A stretch of DNA of 64,000 nucleotides, taken from NCBI GenBank assembly GCA_014529385.2, contig CM043967.1, forward strand, positions 80,426,278-80,490,277, read 5' to 3'. This document shows, piece by piece, positions 10,230 to 20,991 of this stretch. Made by a program: the position numbers and the translations under genes. The notes beneath the pieces were generated by a model. The model had not been told where the DNA came from and ran no database searches. It was given only the letters and a program-made list of their open reading frames with translations. Position 1 is the first letter of the stretch. Every line of letters starts with the position of its first letter. Source of the DNA: Adiantum capillus-veneris (taxonomy: Eukaryota > Streptophyta > Polypodiopsida > Polypodiales > Pteridaceae).

Positions 10230-12161
10230 ATGGCTGACAACAACAACACAGATGTGTTCAAGATGTTTGCTGTTGAGGACAGGTTGGATGGGGACAACTA
10301 CCCTATGTGGGCTTATATGATGCAACATGTTCTTGTGTCAAAGGGTGTCTGGAACATTGTGCATGGCATTGATGAACGTCCTGGTTCTGAGGATGTAGGC
10401 GATGTTGAGGATGTTGCAGGTCTTGCTGCAAGGATTGCAGCTATTAGAGTTGTTTTGCCTACGGCAGAACAAGCTCGTTGGGATGTTAAGGATGCGCAGG
10501 CTCATGCATTGATTGCGTTGTCTGTGAAGCGCACCATTGTTCCTCACATCCGTTCAGCAAAATCTGCAAAACAGGCTTGGGATATTCTAGCAGGTCTTTA
10601 TGCAAGCCGCAATGAGGCTAAAATTGCTTTGCTGCGTAAAGAGCTGGAGTTGAAGATTATGCATCAGGAAGATGATATGGACACTTTCCTTGCTAGTGTC
10701 AAGGATATCAATGAGCAGCTTATTTCTGCAGGTGAAGTCATTTCAGACAGTTCCCTTGTGCAGACTATTCTTGATGCCTTACCAGATTCCTACCAGACTT
10801 TTGCTAGTACTTGGAGACTGATGACCCAAGGAAATCCTGAAGTTATCAAGTTTGATGCATTATGCACATTGCTGTTGCAAGAGTCACTTTCTAGAAAAAA
10901 CAGGACTAGGCAGCGTGCAGTTGAACAGGCTTTTATTGCTTCTCAAAGAAAGGGTGGTAACAGTAATGCAGCCACTTCTTATGGTTCTGCTGCGAGTGGC
11001 AAAAATTCTGTTCCTAATGCTTCTGCTGGCAGTACTTCGTCTGGCAATTCTGGTGATAAGGGCAAAAAGAAGATGCGTTGCCATTATTGTAAAGCCAATG
11101 ATCACTTGATCAAGTCGTGTCCTAAGTTGAAGGCCAAAGAGGCTAAGAAGAAAGAGGGTGGTTCCACTGCAAATGTTGGTTCCACTACAAATGCAGCCAT
11201 TGTTGAGTCTTCTGTGAAAGGAGACTGTGTTTCTGATGTTGATACAGAATGGGCTTTTAGCGCAGAGTGCACTTACAATCATGCTGTCTATGATGCATGC
11301 TTGTCAGTTGCTGCAGATTCACATGTGTGGTATTTCGACAGTGGTGCTACAAAGCACATTACCTCACATCGTGAATTGTTTATCTCTCTCGAGTCTGTCC
11401 CTCATGGGAATTCAGTCACTTGTGCCAACAACGCCTCTTATCCAGTTCAGGGAGTTGGAAAGATTGTGCTCACTGCTGCTAATGGCAGTTCCTTCACACT
11501 TGTTGATGCACTTTATGTACTTGGGATCAAGAAGAATCTCTTCTCTGTATCCGCACTTGCTAGACTTGGACTTGTAGTCAAATTTGTGGATGACAGATAT
11601 ACAGTTCATGTTCTCAGTTTTGGTGATGAAATTGTTGCATCTGGCCTTTTGTGCCGTGGGCTGTATAAGCTCACTTTGTATGACAAGTGTGGACAAAACT
11701 TTGCAAATGCTGTTGCAGATTCAAGGGCTATTTCAGATACAAAACTTTGGCATGCACGTTTTGGTCATCTGAATTTTGCCAGTTTGCTGCGTTTGCAGAA
11801 ATTTGATATGGTTGCTTCTTTGCCGCCTCTTGAAGCACCTGTCAAACATGTTTGTGAAGGCTGTATTTTGGGTAAGATGCAGCGTTCTAAGTTTCCAAAG
11901 GATGGTTCAGTTCGGGCCACATGCAGGTTGCAGCTTCTGCATAGTGATGTTTGTGGGCCCATGCAAACTCCTTCCTTGGGCAATTACCTGTACTTCGTGA
12001 CTTTCATTGATGATTACTCCAGGCATGCATGGGTATTTCCGCTTAAAGCGAAGTCCGAAGTTTTTATGTGCTTCAAACAATTTCTGGCTATGGCTGAAAA
12101 TGTCTCGAAATGTACTATGGGCACCCTCCGTTCCGATCGAGGGGGGGAGTATGTCTCATGA
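10230..12161 (+). pseudogene. Copia gag-protease-integrase N-half
   Basis: Start chosen at 10230 (ACCATGG context, MADNNNTDVFKMF); the upstream in-frame Met at 10170 is less likely. The Gag domain occupies roughly residues 1-260 (GDNYPMWAYMM; AKQAWDILAGLYASRNEAKIA). A CX2CX4HX4C zinc knuckle follows (CHYCKANDHLIKSC, about residue 285). The protease has WYFDSGATKHIT. The pre-integrase zinc region has LWHARFGHLN and CEGCILGKM. The integrase core has the first Asp in HSDVCGP and the second in LRSDRGGEY. The frame ends at 12161 one codon after EYV because of a frameshift beside a G7 tract; the integrase continues in another frame. Otherwise well preserved. Confidence 0.93.
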
Positions 12162-12759
12162 ATTTAATGCATTTCTGGCTAGTCGTGGGATAAAACACCA
12201 ATGTACAGTGCCTTATACGCCTCAACAAAATGGTGTTGCTGAGAGGAAAAACAGGTCACTGACGGAAATGGCACGATGTATGGTCAAAAGTCAAGCTTTA
12301 CCGCATTCTTTTTGGCTTGAGGCCATCATGTGTGCCACTTATGTACTTAACATGTGTCCTACGAAAGCTTTGCAGTCTATTACTCCATATGAAGCATGGC
12401 ATGATAGAAAGCCTTCTATTGAGCACATACGTGTTTTTGGTTGTTTGGCATATGCTTTGGTGCCACAAGTGCAGCGCAGAAAATTGGATGATAAGGCTGT
12501 CAAATGTATTTTTGTTGGTTATAGTGCTGAAAGCAAAGGTTACAGGTTGTATCATCCGCAAACAAAACGTATTCTGGTTTCTCGGGATGTAGTGTTTGTG
12601 GAAGATTCTGTTCAGCCCTTGCTGTCATGTACTAGAGAGAGTAATGTAAGCTCACAGGACATTTATGACACTTTGTTGCCTCTTTTCAGTGGTGGAAATA
12701 CGAATGTAAGTTCCAATGAGGCAATGTACAGCCTATGGGGGTTTTTGAAAATGTTTTAG
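12154..12759 (+). pseudogene. Copia integrase C-half
   Basis: Continues the polyprotein in the +1 frame after the break near 12150-12160. It holds HQCTVPYTPQQNGVAERKN, supplying the third catalytic residue (Glu) of the DDE triad, then the typical WLEAIMCATYVLN, VFGCLAYALVP and CIFVGYSAESKGYR blocks of copia integrases. A second frameshift near 12735-12755 passes the reading to the next segment. Confidence 0.9.
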
Positions 12760-13007
12760 ATCAGTCTATTACTAATGCAGATGTACATGATGTACTTGAT
12801 GAGGAAAGGGTTGAAAATGAGCAGGCTAGAGGTATGCCAAAATGGCTGGTGCACACTTTGCGTGCCAGTAAATTGGATGCACCTTTGTCTAGTCGTACTC
12901 GTTCAGGCTCTCGCCATGCATCTTATGCATCAGATTGTTATGCTTTGGCTGTGTCTAGTTTACATGATGTTGAGGAGCCTCTGTCTTTTGATGAAGCACA
13001 GAATTGA
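12735..13007 (+). pseudogene. Copia integrase-RT linker, ends at a nonsense codon
   Basis: An acidic, low-conservation spacer (VLDEERVENEQARGMPKW ... SSRTRSGSRHASYA) between integrase and RT. It ends at a TGA (13005-13007) where the family usually has a Trp in the sequence leading to NWMAAM, so a G-to-A change probably created the stop. The RT frame continues directly after it in the same frame. Confidence 0.8.
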
Positions 13008-13016
13008 GAAAATTGG

Positions 13017-14513
13017 ATGGCTGCCATGCAATCAGAATATGATGCACTTATAGAAAATGACACATGGACTTTATGTGATTTGCCTCCTGGCAAAAAGGCC
13101 ATTGGTATGAAGTGGGTTTACAAGTTGAAACGCAAACCGGATGGTAAGATCGATCGCCATAAGGCTCGACTTGTTGCAAAGGGTTATGCACAGCAAAAAG
13201 GCATAGATTATGAAGAGACTTTTGCTCCCACTTGTCGTATGACTACTGTGCGTTTTCTATGTGCATTGGCAACTCATTTTGGTTGGGATGTACATCAATC
13301 AGACATTGTTACTGCTTTCTTGAATGGTGACATATTTGAGGAAGTTTATGTAACACAGCCTCGCGGTTTTGTCATAAAAGGACAAGAGGACAAAGTGTGC
13401 AGATGTAAGAAGGCTTTGTATGGGTTGAAGCAATCTCCTCATGCTTGGTATGAGAAAGCTGACACTCATTTGGTTAAACAAGGCTTTCGTAACAGTCCAA
13501 CAGAAAGCACATTGTATGTAAAGCGTGAGGATGATGTATTTCTCATTGTGGTTCTTTATGTCGATGATTTGCTGATCTCTGGACCAAATGAGAGACATAT
13601 TGATGAATTTAAGGCTGATTTGAATGCTACTTTCAAGATGAAAGATTTGGGGTTGTTGCATCATTATTTGGGTATACAATTTAAGCAGTGTGATGGTGGT
13701 ATTGCCTTGTGTCAGAAAAGTTACATAGAGACATTGCTATGTAAGTTTGGAGTTGAGGATTGCAAACCTATTGCCACTCCCATGGAAACAGGTTTGAAGT
13801 TGAGTCTACATGATGCTGGCGATCTTGCTGATGTCACTCTTTACCAAACTGCTGTTGGCTGCCTCATTTATGTATGCAACACGAGGACAGATATTCAGTT
13901 TGCAGTCTCACAGGTCAACAGATTTATGCATAGCCCAGGATCTAAGCATTGGCAAGCTGTCAAGAGGATTTTCCGCTACCTTAGTGGCACTTTACATCTT
14001 GGCTTGTTTTATCCTAAGGGGGGATCATTGCCGCCAGACTTACATGCTTTTTCGGACTTAGATTGGGATGGTTGTTTTGACGCACGAGTGTCCACAAGTG
14101 GTTTTTGTTTCATGCTTGGCAGTTCATGTATCTCATGGTTGAGCAAGAAGCAACCTACTGTGGCCACTTCGAGTTGTGAGGCTAAGTACAGGGCAGTCTT
14201 CACAACTACGGTTGAGTGTGTATGGCTCAGACGCCTTATGGCTGATTTGGGTGTTGGACAGGACACTGCCAACACTATCTACACTGACAGTCAGAGCGCA
14301 TTGGCAATTGCGAGGAACCCAGTTTTTCATGCTCGCACAAAGCACATTGAGGTGCATTACCACTTAGTCAGGGAGAGGCTCTCAGCAGGAGAGATCAGCT
14401 TGGCTTATGTGCCAACACAGGACAACCTTGCAGATCTTTTCACAAAGGCATTGTCTCGTGAGAAGCTTGAAGCTTTCCGCACAGCTTTGGGCTTACTCCC
14501 CTTTGTGGACTGA
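13017..14513 (+). pseudogene. Copia reverse transcriptase-RNase H, intact domain
   Basis: 498 codons with all expected blocks: KWVYKLKRKPDGKIDRHKAR, GYAQQKGIDYEETFAP, DVKTAFL-like SDIVTAFLNGD, YGLKQSPHAWYEK and the catalytic LYVDDLL. RNase H follows, with AFSDLDWDGC, SSCEAKY, the DSQSALAIARNP aspartate block and HIEVHYHLVRE, ending ADLFTKALSREKLEAFR. The first codon shown is an internal Met; the true protein is part of the upstream polyprotein. It would convert element RNA to DNA and degrade the RNA template. All catalytic residues are present, yet it is cut off from gag by upstream mutations. Confidence 0.93.
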
Positions 14514-14577
14514 TCCTGTCCTCAGGGCATGACACTTCCCTTTACTCATGTGCCAGCTCTCGTTCATCGCATCACTC

Positions 14578-14588
14578 CAGGGGGGATT
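14578..14588 (+). promoter_or_regulatory. Copia polypurine tract
   Basis: AGGGGGGATTT lies immediately before the 3' LTR, where plus-strand DNA synthesis is primed. Confidence 0.85.
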
Positions 14589-14815
14589 TGTTACCATATA
14601 CATGTGGTAGTGATGTGTGTGAACACACTAGGACCGCCGGGGCATTTTTTCCCTCTTTAGGAGGTTTTTTCCCCCGTGCATTGTATATACGCCCATCACT
14701 CTAGGGCTATCTATCTTTCCATTGCACACTAAGTAACACACTCTCTATTGTGTGTCTTGAGCTTCCTTCGTCTTCTCCAAGCTGTGTGTGTTTCTCTGGA
14801 ACCCTAATTCCAACA
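14589..14815 (+). repeat. Copia 3' LTR
   Basis: 227 bases, TGTTACC...CCAACA. Differs from the 5' LTR at scattered sites (ACCGCCGGGG against ACCACTGAGG, and a few others). Followed by the CTTTC target duplication. Confidence 0.95.
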
Positions 14816-14820
14816 CTTTC

Positions 14821-15100
14821 GGTATTTCTTTTTCATTAATACTTGGCAAAGTACAATGTCTAAGGGTCCTCTCCTCCTTGCAGTGGTCCCAAGCCAATCT
14901 GAGGGAGAAAGAGGCCCGGGAAATTCTTTTAAAGGCCCATGGCCTTCTAAAAGCACTTACATGAAAAGCAATAAGTCCAAAAGCATCTGGCCTCAAAGCC
15001 TTGCGCCATAAGCTGTTGCCGCAGATCATGCTGCAAAACGTGGAAATCCGTACGCTAGGCCACGTCAGCATCCTGCCGCAATTCTCGGAGATCCCCGGGG
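14821..15100 (-). repeat. Repeat X, inverted partial copy
   Basis: Reversed, it reads through GCTTTTGG..., GTACTTTG, and AAAGAAATACCGAAAG, matching X at 9330-9530. With the copia removed, 9670-9682 completes it (GGGGCACCAG in the reverse sense). The copia therefore landed in an inverted X fragment abutting the end of the longest X copy. Confidence 0.6.
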
Positions 15101-16049
15101 CCCCATCGGGCGGGTCCTTATAAGTTGGAGCAGCTTATCCTTATAAGTTGGAACAAATTATAATATATTAAATCTTTCATTTCTCACTGGGGCTTGTTGA
15201 GATGACCATGCCACGTCATTACTTTGTGACATTACTGATGAATCAGCAAGGTTGAATCTGGTGCGGTGCGGACTGCACAAGAGAGGAGCCACTCCACTCC
15301 TTTGTTAGAGATTGCCTAGATTGAATAAAGTCACCAATTTCTCTTTGAGATTTAGGGTACCGACGGGCTACAATATTTGGCGAAAGACTTTATGAACTGT
15401 GTGCACTGAATTGGAAATTTCCTTGATTGAACTGAAAACATATGCTCTTTCATGTATATATTGTTAGAGACGTGTAGAGAAAAATGAAATGTCGGTAGCA
15501 TTTTTTTATATGAATGATTGGACCTTAGTGCATCTAGACATTTGTTAGAGATCAGTGAGATCTGGATGTGATGGCTAAGTGAATGAAAAATGAATGTGAT
15601 CTGAACTTAGTGCATCTCGACATCTGTTAGAGATCGGTGAGATCTGGATGTGATGCCTAAGTGAATGAAATTCTAGTGCATCAAGATGTCTCTGAATGAG
15701 ATGACTAGATACTGTAATGAGTGCATCAAGAGTTCCGGAAGGATGAGATGGCTACATTGTGATCTACGTGCATCAAGAGTTCTGGACGAAATGAGATGGC
15801 TAGATTGAATGATTGAAAACGCCGTGTTCAGTGTGAACTAAGTGTGTGATTTTGTGAACTGCATGCTATATGGATGTATTATCTTGTGCGGATGGTCATG
15901 GGAATGGTTTGCTTGATTAAAATGTGAAATGAAAGGATATGAATCTGATAGTAACAAGATTTAGTAGATCAAGACATCTTTGAAAAGACAATTTAGTTTG
16001 GATGTGATTACTAAATGGTTACAATGATCACGGTTTGTATCTGAGACCC
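15101..16049. other. No gene; short degenerate tandem repeats
   Basis: 15101-15500 is AT-rich with a duplicated CCTTATAAGTTGGA word and no coding signal. 15520-15640 contains two units of about 80 bases sharing CTTAGTGCATCT...GTTAGAGATC...GAGATCTGGATGTGATG. 15670-15800 contains two or three shorter units sharing GTGCATCAAGAGTTC and GAGATGGCTA. The repeats are imperfect and look like minisatellite decay inside an untranslated element leader. Confidence 0.5.
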
Positions 16050-16285
16050 TCGACAGAAATGTGATTGATGCTTTTGGGTTTGTAGCGCTTTTGATTTGAT
16101 GCTTTTGGGGCTATGCTTTGGGCATCTCTTGTAAGAATAAAAGAGCCCTTGGGCCTCTCACTCGCAGAGTCTGAGAGCAAAGGACCCTCGGGAGTTGTAC
16201 TATGTTGTGAGCAATAATAAAGAAATACCAAAAGGGATGCCAGTCTTTGGGGCTTGTGCTTCTGGGCGTGGAACTCCGTCGTGCC
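16050..16285 (+). repeat. Repeat X, left part of a split copy
   Basis: Matches X through TGCTTTTGGG, GGGCATCTCTTGTAA, AATAAAGAAATACC and GGAACTCCGTCG, then stops at a CT microsatellite. The matching X end is found at 18766-18845, beyond LINE D, so LINE D appears inserted in X. Confidence 0.55.
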
Positions 16286-16287
16286 AT

Positions 16288-16288
<1 letters not shown>

Positions 16289-16327
<39 letters not shown>

Positions 16328-16343
16328 CCCCCCCCCCCCCCCC
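16289..16343. repeat. Microsatellite (CT)18-C19
   Basis: A pure CT array (16289-16324) followed by 19 C (16325-16343), directly abutting the first homologous codons of LINE D. Confidence 0.9.
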
Positions 16344-18400
16344 ATGATTCTTGAAAATTATCGCACCATCATGGTTGGTCGCACGTTGGCTAGGCTGTAT
16401 GCATCTATTCTTGAGGAGTTGAGTAAATGGGCAGAGAGAAAGGGCATACAAGCATCAGGACAGGCAGGATCAGGGGAGGTTTCTCCACCCTTGACCAGAT
16501 TCTGACACTCAAAGCTATGATTGAGGAGGGTAGACACCATGGCAGGAGGATCTGTTGTAGCTTTGTGGATTTTCGCAAAGCTTTTGACACAGTGCCAAGA
16601 GCTAGACTTACACGCAGACTACAGGACATTGGTGTGCCCACAGAGATGATGGATCTTGACGTTATACATGACAGTGGTAGGGCAGGTACGCACTATTGAG
16701 GGTATGTCTGACATGGTCCTTTCCACTATGGGTTGAAGCAGGGATGCCTCCTATCTCCGATTCCTTTTGGGATGTATGTGGATGAGTTTTCAAACTGTGT
16801 AGAGTGAGAGGGAAACAGAGGTGCTCAGCTAGCAGGGACATGGATTCCAATGTTGTTATACGCTCATGATAATACGCTCATGATATTGTGTTGATTGTTG
16901 ACTCTCTGGAGGGGATGGAGCGTCATTTGGATGCTTTGCACACATTTGCTCATGATAGTGGATTGTCTGTTAACTTTGGGAAAACCAAGGTTATGGTGTT
17001 CAACACCATATCATAGGGGGTTAGGAGGTTAGCACCCACATTTACGTATGGCTAGGAGATAGTGGAGTACACAGATGCATACACCTATCTTGGGGTAGTC
17101 TTTAGTGGACCGGTATTTCCATTGAGGAGAGCAACAGAGACTAGACTGACGAGAGCCTATGCAGCCTTGGGAGGATTGGAGAGGATTCAATTTCAGGAAC
17201 CGCGAACAAAGCTCTGGCTTTTTGACACTCTAGTGGCTTCAGCTATGCTTTACGGAGTTCAGATATGGGGACCCTCAGTAGACCACCATGGCAGATCTGG
17301 CAGCACAGATGGATGGAGATGTATGGAGAGGCATTTGGTCTCTATGATTTCTCAGATGATTCGGGCTAAGGCCTCAGTGCCACATGAGATTATCGGAGCC
17401 GAGCTTAGCCGCCCCACCCCTCGTGGTCGAGGCATTGACTAGATCAGTATTCTGTATACACAGTGTATGGGACCTCCCCAGAGACAAATACGCTCGGCTA
17501 GCCTTGGCGTTATCCCGACAGCTACACTGTAGGGTGACGCATCATGTTGGTATGGGCAGATGAAATCATGGTTTCAGTCGCATGGCCTCAGCATGGATAG
17601 ATTGCCTCTGTTCCACTCCTCGGATACACCCTCCCTATCTCTCACACGGACAGAGATCACCAGACTCATACGTCAGGATCTGATGCAGCTAGATATCAAG
17701 AGCACATGGATACAGTCGGCACAGGAGTTGGGCACAAAGATGGCTTTCTATAGAGAGCATCTTCTCTAACTCACGGAGGACGGTTTTGTGACTAGGCCTG
17801 CATACATGGATACACACTTATCTCATGGGATACGGTGTGCTATTGGGCAGATACGCACATCCTCACATCAGCTTCAGATTGAGACTGACCGATTTCGTGG
17901 GGTACCAGCAGAGGCTAGGATATGTCATCTATGTCGCCTAGAGCCAGAGATAGAGCTGCACTACACATGTCACTGCCCGGTGTACTATGAGATACAAGGC
18001 CGCTTCCACTGTCTGTTCTGAGAGGGTTTTGGACCATTTTCTAGAGTCATGAGATACGAGGATCATATATGTCTTGGATTGTTTCTACTAGATTGTGCAG
18101 ACATAGAGAGATCTTGTTGGGGACATCACTAGAGAGCCAGTTTCAGCGACAGATCAGACTTCTTTACACCAGCCAAGGGACAGCCAGAGGAGCAGTCATC
18201 AAAGCAGATATCAAATCCCACTCACACCAGAGGTAGGCTGATTGATCGAGCCATTGAGCTAGGTAGATCCAAGCGCCCGCGACCACGGGGAGCCTCACAC
18301 CATCGACGGGGGTAGCAGCAGAGGATCCAGATCATCCTAGCTTGACATGCGAGATGACCAATCAGAGTATTGACCATGGAGGGTATTGATGAGATTCGAC
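16344..18400 (+). pseudogene. LINE D ORF2 (RT and C-terminal region), frameshifted
   Basis: Pieces in shifting frames: RT fingers and motif A (CCSFVDFRKAFDTVPRARLT, about 16550-16620), a degraded motif B, and motif C at 16858-16885, where a 14-base unit is tandemly duplicated so that YAHD replaces YADD and the frame shifts. Further on are thumb sequence (DSGLSVNFGKTKV), YTYLGVVFSGP, YGVQIWGP, EITRLIRQDL, and a Cys/His segment CHLCRLEPEIELHYTCHC (about 17920-17975). The end matches MEGIDEI near 18385. Not functional. Confidence 0.8.
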
Positions 18401-18696
18401 AGTGATCGATGAGGAATCTCATCTGAGCTTGACCCGCCTACCTCTAATGATTTGCATCTCATTTGTATCACTAGTGATATGTATCCATCTTGTATTTGTT
18501 TTGTATCAGTTAACCCATTATATCGGCCCTAACCCCATCACACACCCCCCCCCAACCCACCTATTTCGTTTCGGTTTGAGTTTTTCAGTTCTTTGTACTT
18601 TCTGTACTCAGACATTGTATCAGATTCACCAAATTGTAATTTTTTGGTCTCATAGGTCACTTTGGCCTCTTGAAGAAGTTAATTTAACGTTTCATT

Positions 18697-18700
<4 letters not shown>
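16344..18700 (+). mobile_element. LINE copy D, 5'-truncated
   Basis: Begins inside the RT (ENYRTIMVGRTLARLYASIL) and runs through the rest of ORF2 and a 3' untranslated region of about 300 bases. Same family as copies A, B, C and E. Flanked by CT microsatellites on both sides (16289-16324 and 18701-18765) and then by X sequence, suggesting insertion into, or rearrangement at, a CT tract in X. Confidence 0.75.

Positions 18701-18765
<65 letters not shown>
18701..18765. repeat. Microsatellite (CT)n
   Basis: About 32 CT units between the LINE D 3' region and the X repeat end. Confidence 0.9.
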
Positions 18766-18766
<1 letters not shown>

Positions 18767-18845
18767 CTCAAAGTTCAGTGATTTTGAAGTTTCTATTCGT
18801 GTGTTGCTATTGATTTCTCGCTTGGAGTGCCCAAGTCTATAACAC
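18766..18845 (+). repeat. Repeat X, right end
   Basis: TTTTGAAGTTTCTATT...CTTGGAGTGCCCAAGTCTATAACA resembles the last 80 bases of the X copy at 9590-9669. Probably the other half of the copy starting near 16050. Confidence 0.5.
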
Positions 18846-19370
18846 TCCTCTCTTATTTTCTCCATGAGGAGAGCAGCAAAGACTAGACTGACTAGAGCAT
18901 ATGCAGCTTTGGGAGGTTTGGAGGATGTGTTCACAGGTTCAGTTCTAGGAGCCTCGCACCAAGCTATGGCTTTTTGATACTCAAGTTGCCCCAGCTATGC
19001 CATATGGAGTGCAGATATGGGGACCCTTAGTAGATCATCATAGTCGTCAACATGGAAGTATAGATGGGTGGCAAGACTTGCAGAGGCCACTTATCTCCAT
19101 GATCTCCAGGATGATCAAGGATAATGTCTCAATTCCCCTTGTGATCATCCGAGCAGAGCTTGCTGCCCCTCCTTTGGTGGTTGAGGCTCTAGGAGATCAG
19201 TGGCATTCACACGAGAGCTTATGGGAGCTCCCACGAGATCGTTATGCTTGGGTGGCCCTAGAGTCCTCCCGGCACTTGACATCACAAGGAGATGCATCAT
19301 GTTGGTATGCACAGATGGAAGCATGGTTTGAGCTACATGGTTTCTCTATGGACAAGATCCCCCCCTTTCA

Positions 19371-19373
<3 letters not shown>

Positions 19374-19435
<62 letters not shown>
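19374..19435. repeat. Microsatellite (CT)n within LINE E
   Basis: Pure CT array replacing the short TCCCTATCTCTC-type sequence found at the same position of copies A and D. Confidence 0.9.
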
Positions 19436-19438
<3 letters not shown>

Positions 19439-19895
19439 ACGCGGAGGGAGGTCACTAGACTTACACGACATGATGTGTTTCAATTTGATATGCAGAGGAC
19501 ATAGATATAGCCTATACAGGAGCTCGCCACAAAGATGACTACATATAGAGCATTTTCTCTAGCTCACAGAGGATGGGCTCTTATCTAGGCTTGCCTACCC
19601 ATATGGACAATCACTTGTCCCACGGATTAGGATGTGCTATTGGACAGATTCAGATATGGAGATTGAGATTGGCTGATATTGAGGCATTTCAACTGAGGCT
19701 AGGTTATGCCAGTTGTGTCAGAGAGAGCCAGAGGCAGAGCTTGCCACTGTACAACATACTATGAGATACGTGGCCGCTCTCACTACCTCTTTGGAGAGGG
19801 TTTTGGGCCTCCATCTAGAGTTATGAGATACCAGGATCTAAGATGTCTTGTCCTCTATCTATTGGAGATTCAACAATATCGAGCAAGGTTACTTA

Positions 19896-20024
19896 GAGAG
19901 AGAGAGGCTCACACACTGGGAGACACACCCAGAGACAAGTCAAAATGTTGTTCCATCCAGAGAGAGAGAGGCTCACACACTGGGAGACACACCCAGAGAC
20001 AAGTCAAAATGTTGTTCCATCCAG
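19896..20024. repeat. 64-bp tandem duplication in LINE E
   Basis: Two adjacent units sharing GAGAGGCTCACACACTGGGA...AATGTTGTTCCATCCAG with a period of 64 bases, essentially identical, so recent. Confidence 0.85.
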
Positions 20025-20882
20025 AGATCGAGCAAAGACGGGACCAATTGAGCAAAGACGGGACCAAGGGATACAAGGCACATCACTAGTAGAGGTATAC
20101 TGAGTGATTGAGCAGCAGAGCTGGGAAGATCCAGGAGTCCCAAGATGAGGGGATGCTCCCATCGACGGAGAAGGTTGCAACAGAGGATCAAATATCTATA
20201 TTGGCTAGACATGGGAAACGTCCTTTGTAGACTTTCACCATGGAGGACATCGACACAATCATGCAGCAACGAATACGAGCCATTCAGGGTAGTTCTCGTT
20301 CGACGTACCGGCAGATCCCGTCCTTTACCGTTTGTTGCGTTCGTTCCGTGCGGTCGATGTTTTGCAGCCGTTTATAGCCGTTGGGATTTTTTGACTGTTG
20401 ACCTCTAACCGTTTGGGACAGCTTTTGGGGCCGTTTTTAAGTGCAAATTCAAGCTTGTTTAGCAAGTTTAGCCATATTGGATTCTATCATCTATGTGCTA
20501 GGGCTCTTGAGCTTTGGATGCTCTCCCTTCCACATGTGACATGAAGCCCATGGTCCTCATCCATGTGACCTAAAGGCTAAATTCTAATAACATTGAATGG
20601 CATTGCAATTTGCCACTTCTCTCATGCTCTCCCTCTCTCATCAACTTTCAAGAGTCATCATCCATGTTCTCCATCTCTCATGCTCTAGCCTCTTCCTATT
20701 TAAGCAATGCCTCTCCATCTTGTTCTCCAACACTTACAAGCTCTCAATGCTCCCATGTTCTACCTCTCAAATGACAAGCTCTAGAGCCTAGAGTCTTTTC
20801 TCTCCATCTTCTCTCCCTTGGGTCTCTCCCTCTCAAGCTCCCATTGAAGCTCTCATAATTCACGTCTCCATCTCTTCTCCCT

Positions 20883-20898
20883 CCCCCCCCCCCCCCCC

Positions 20899-20949
<51 letters not shown>
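20883..20949. repeat. Microsatellite C18-(TG)n, left arm
   Basis: Eighteen C then about 25 TG units just upstream of the hAT coding start. The right arm has a shorter AC/G-rich counterpart at 22544-22610. Confidence 0.9.
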
Positions 20950-20952
<3 letters not shown>

Positions 20953-20991
20953 ATCTATTGATACTAGTAGCTATATAGTACATACTACATA

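Larger units (their letters stand above)
9683..14815 (+). mobile_element. Complete Ty1/copia LTR retrotransposon
   Basis: A 5.13-kb element bounded by direct LTRs (9683-9908 and 14589-14815), each starting TGTTACC and ending CCAACA. A perfect 5-bp target duplication CTTTC lies at 9678-9682 and 14816-14820. PBS, gag, protease, integrase, RT-RNase H and polypurine tract are present in copia order. The coding region has two frameshifts and one nonsense codon, so this copy is not autonomous. Aligned by eye, the two LTRs differ at about ten positions plus one indel in roughly 227 bases, so the insertion is neither very fresh nor ancient. It sits in an inverted X fragment. Confidence 0.95.
18862..20284 (+). 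pseudogene. LINE copy E, ORF2 C-terminal third
   Basis: 5'-truncated LINE beginning near RAAKTRLTRAYAALGGLE, then YGVQIWGPLVDHH, VSIPLVIIRAELAAPPL, CWYAQMEAWFELHGFSMDK and PPFQYS. At that point a CT array of about 62 bases (19374-19435) has expanded inside the coding sequence, giving a Leu-Ser run, before EVTRLTRHDV resumes. Near the end, a 64-base unit is tandemly duplicated (about 19896-20024) and a GAGCAAAGACGGGACCAA word is repeated at 20029-20067. It ends at ATGGAGGACATCGAC (20239), equivalent to MEEIDEI. Dead copy. Confidence 0.78.
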
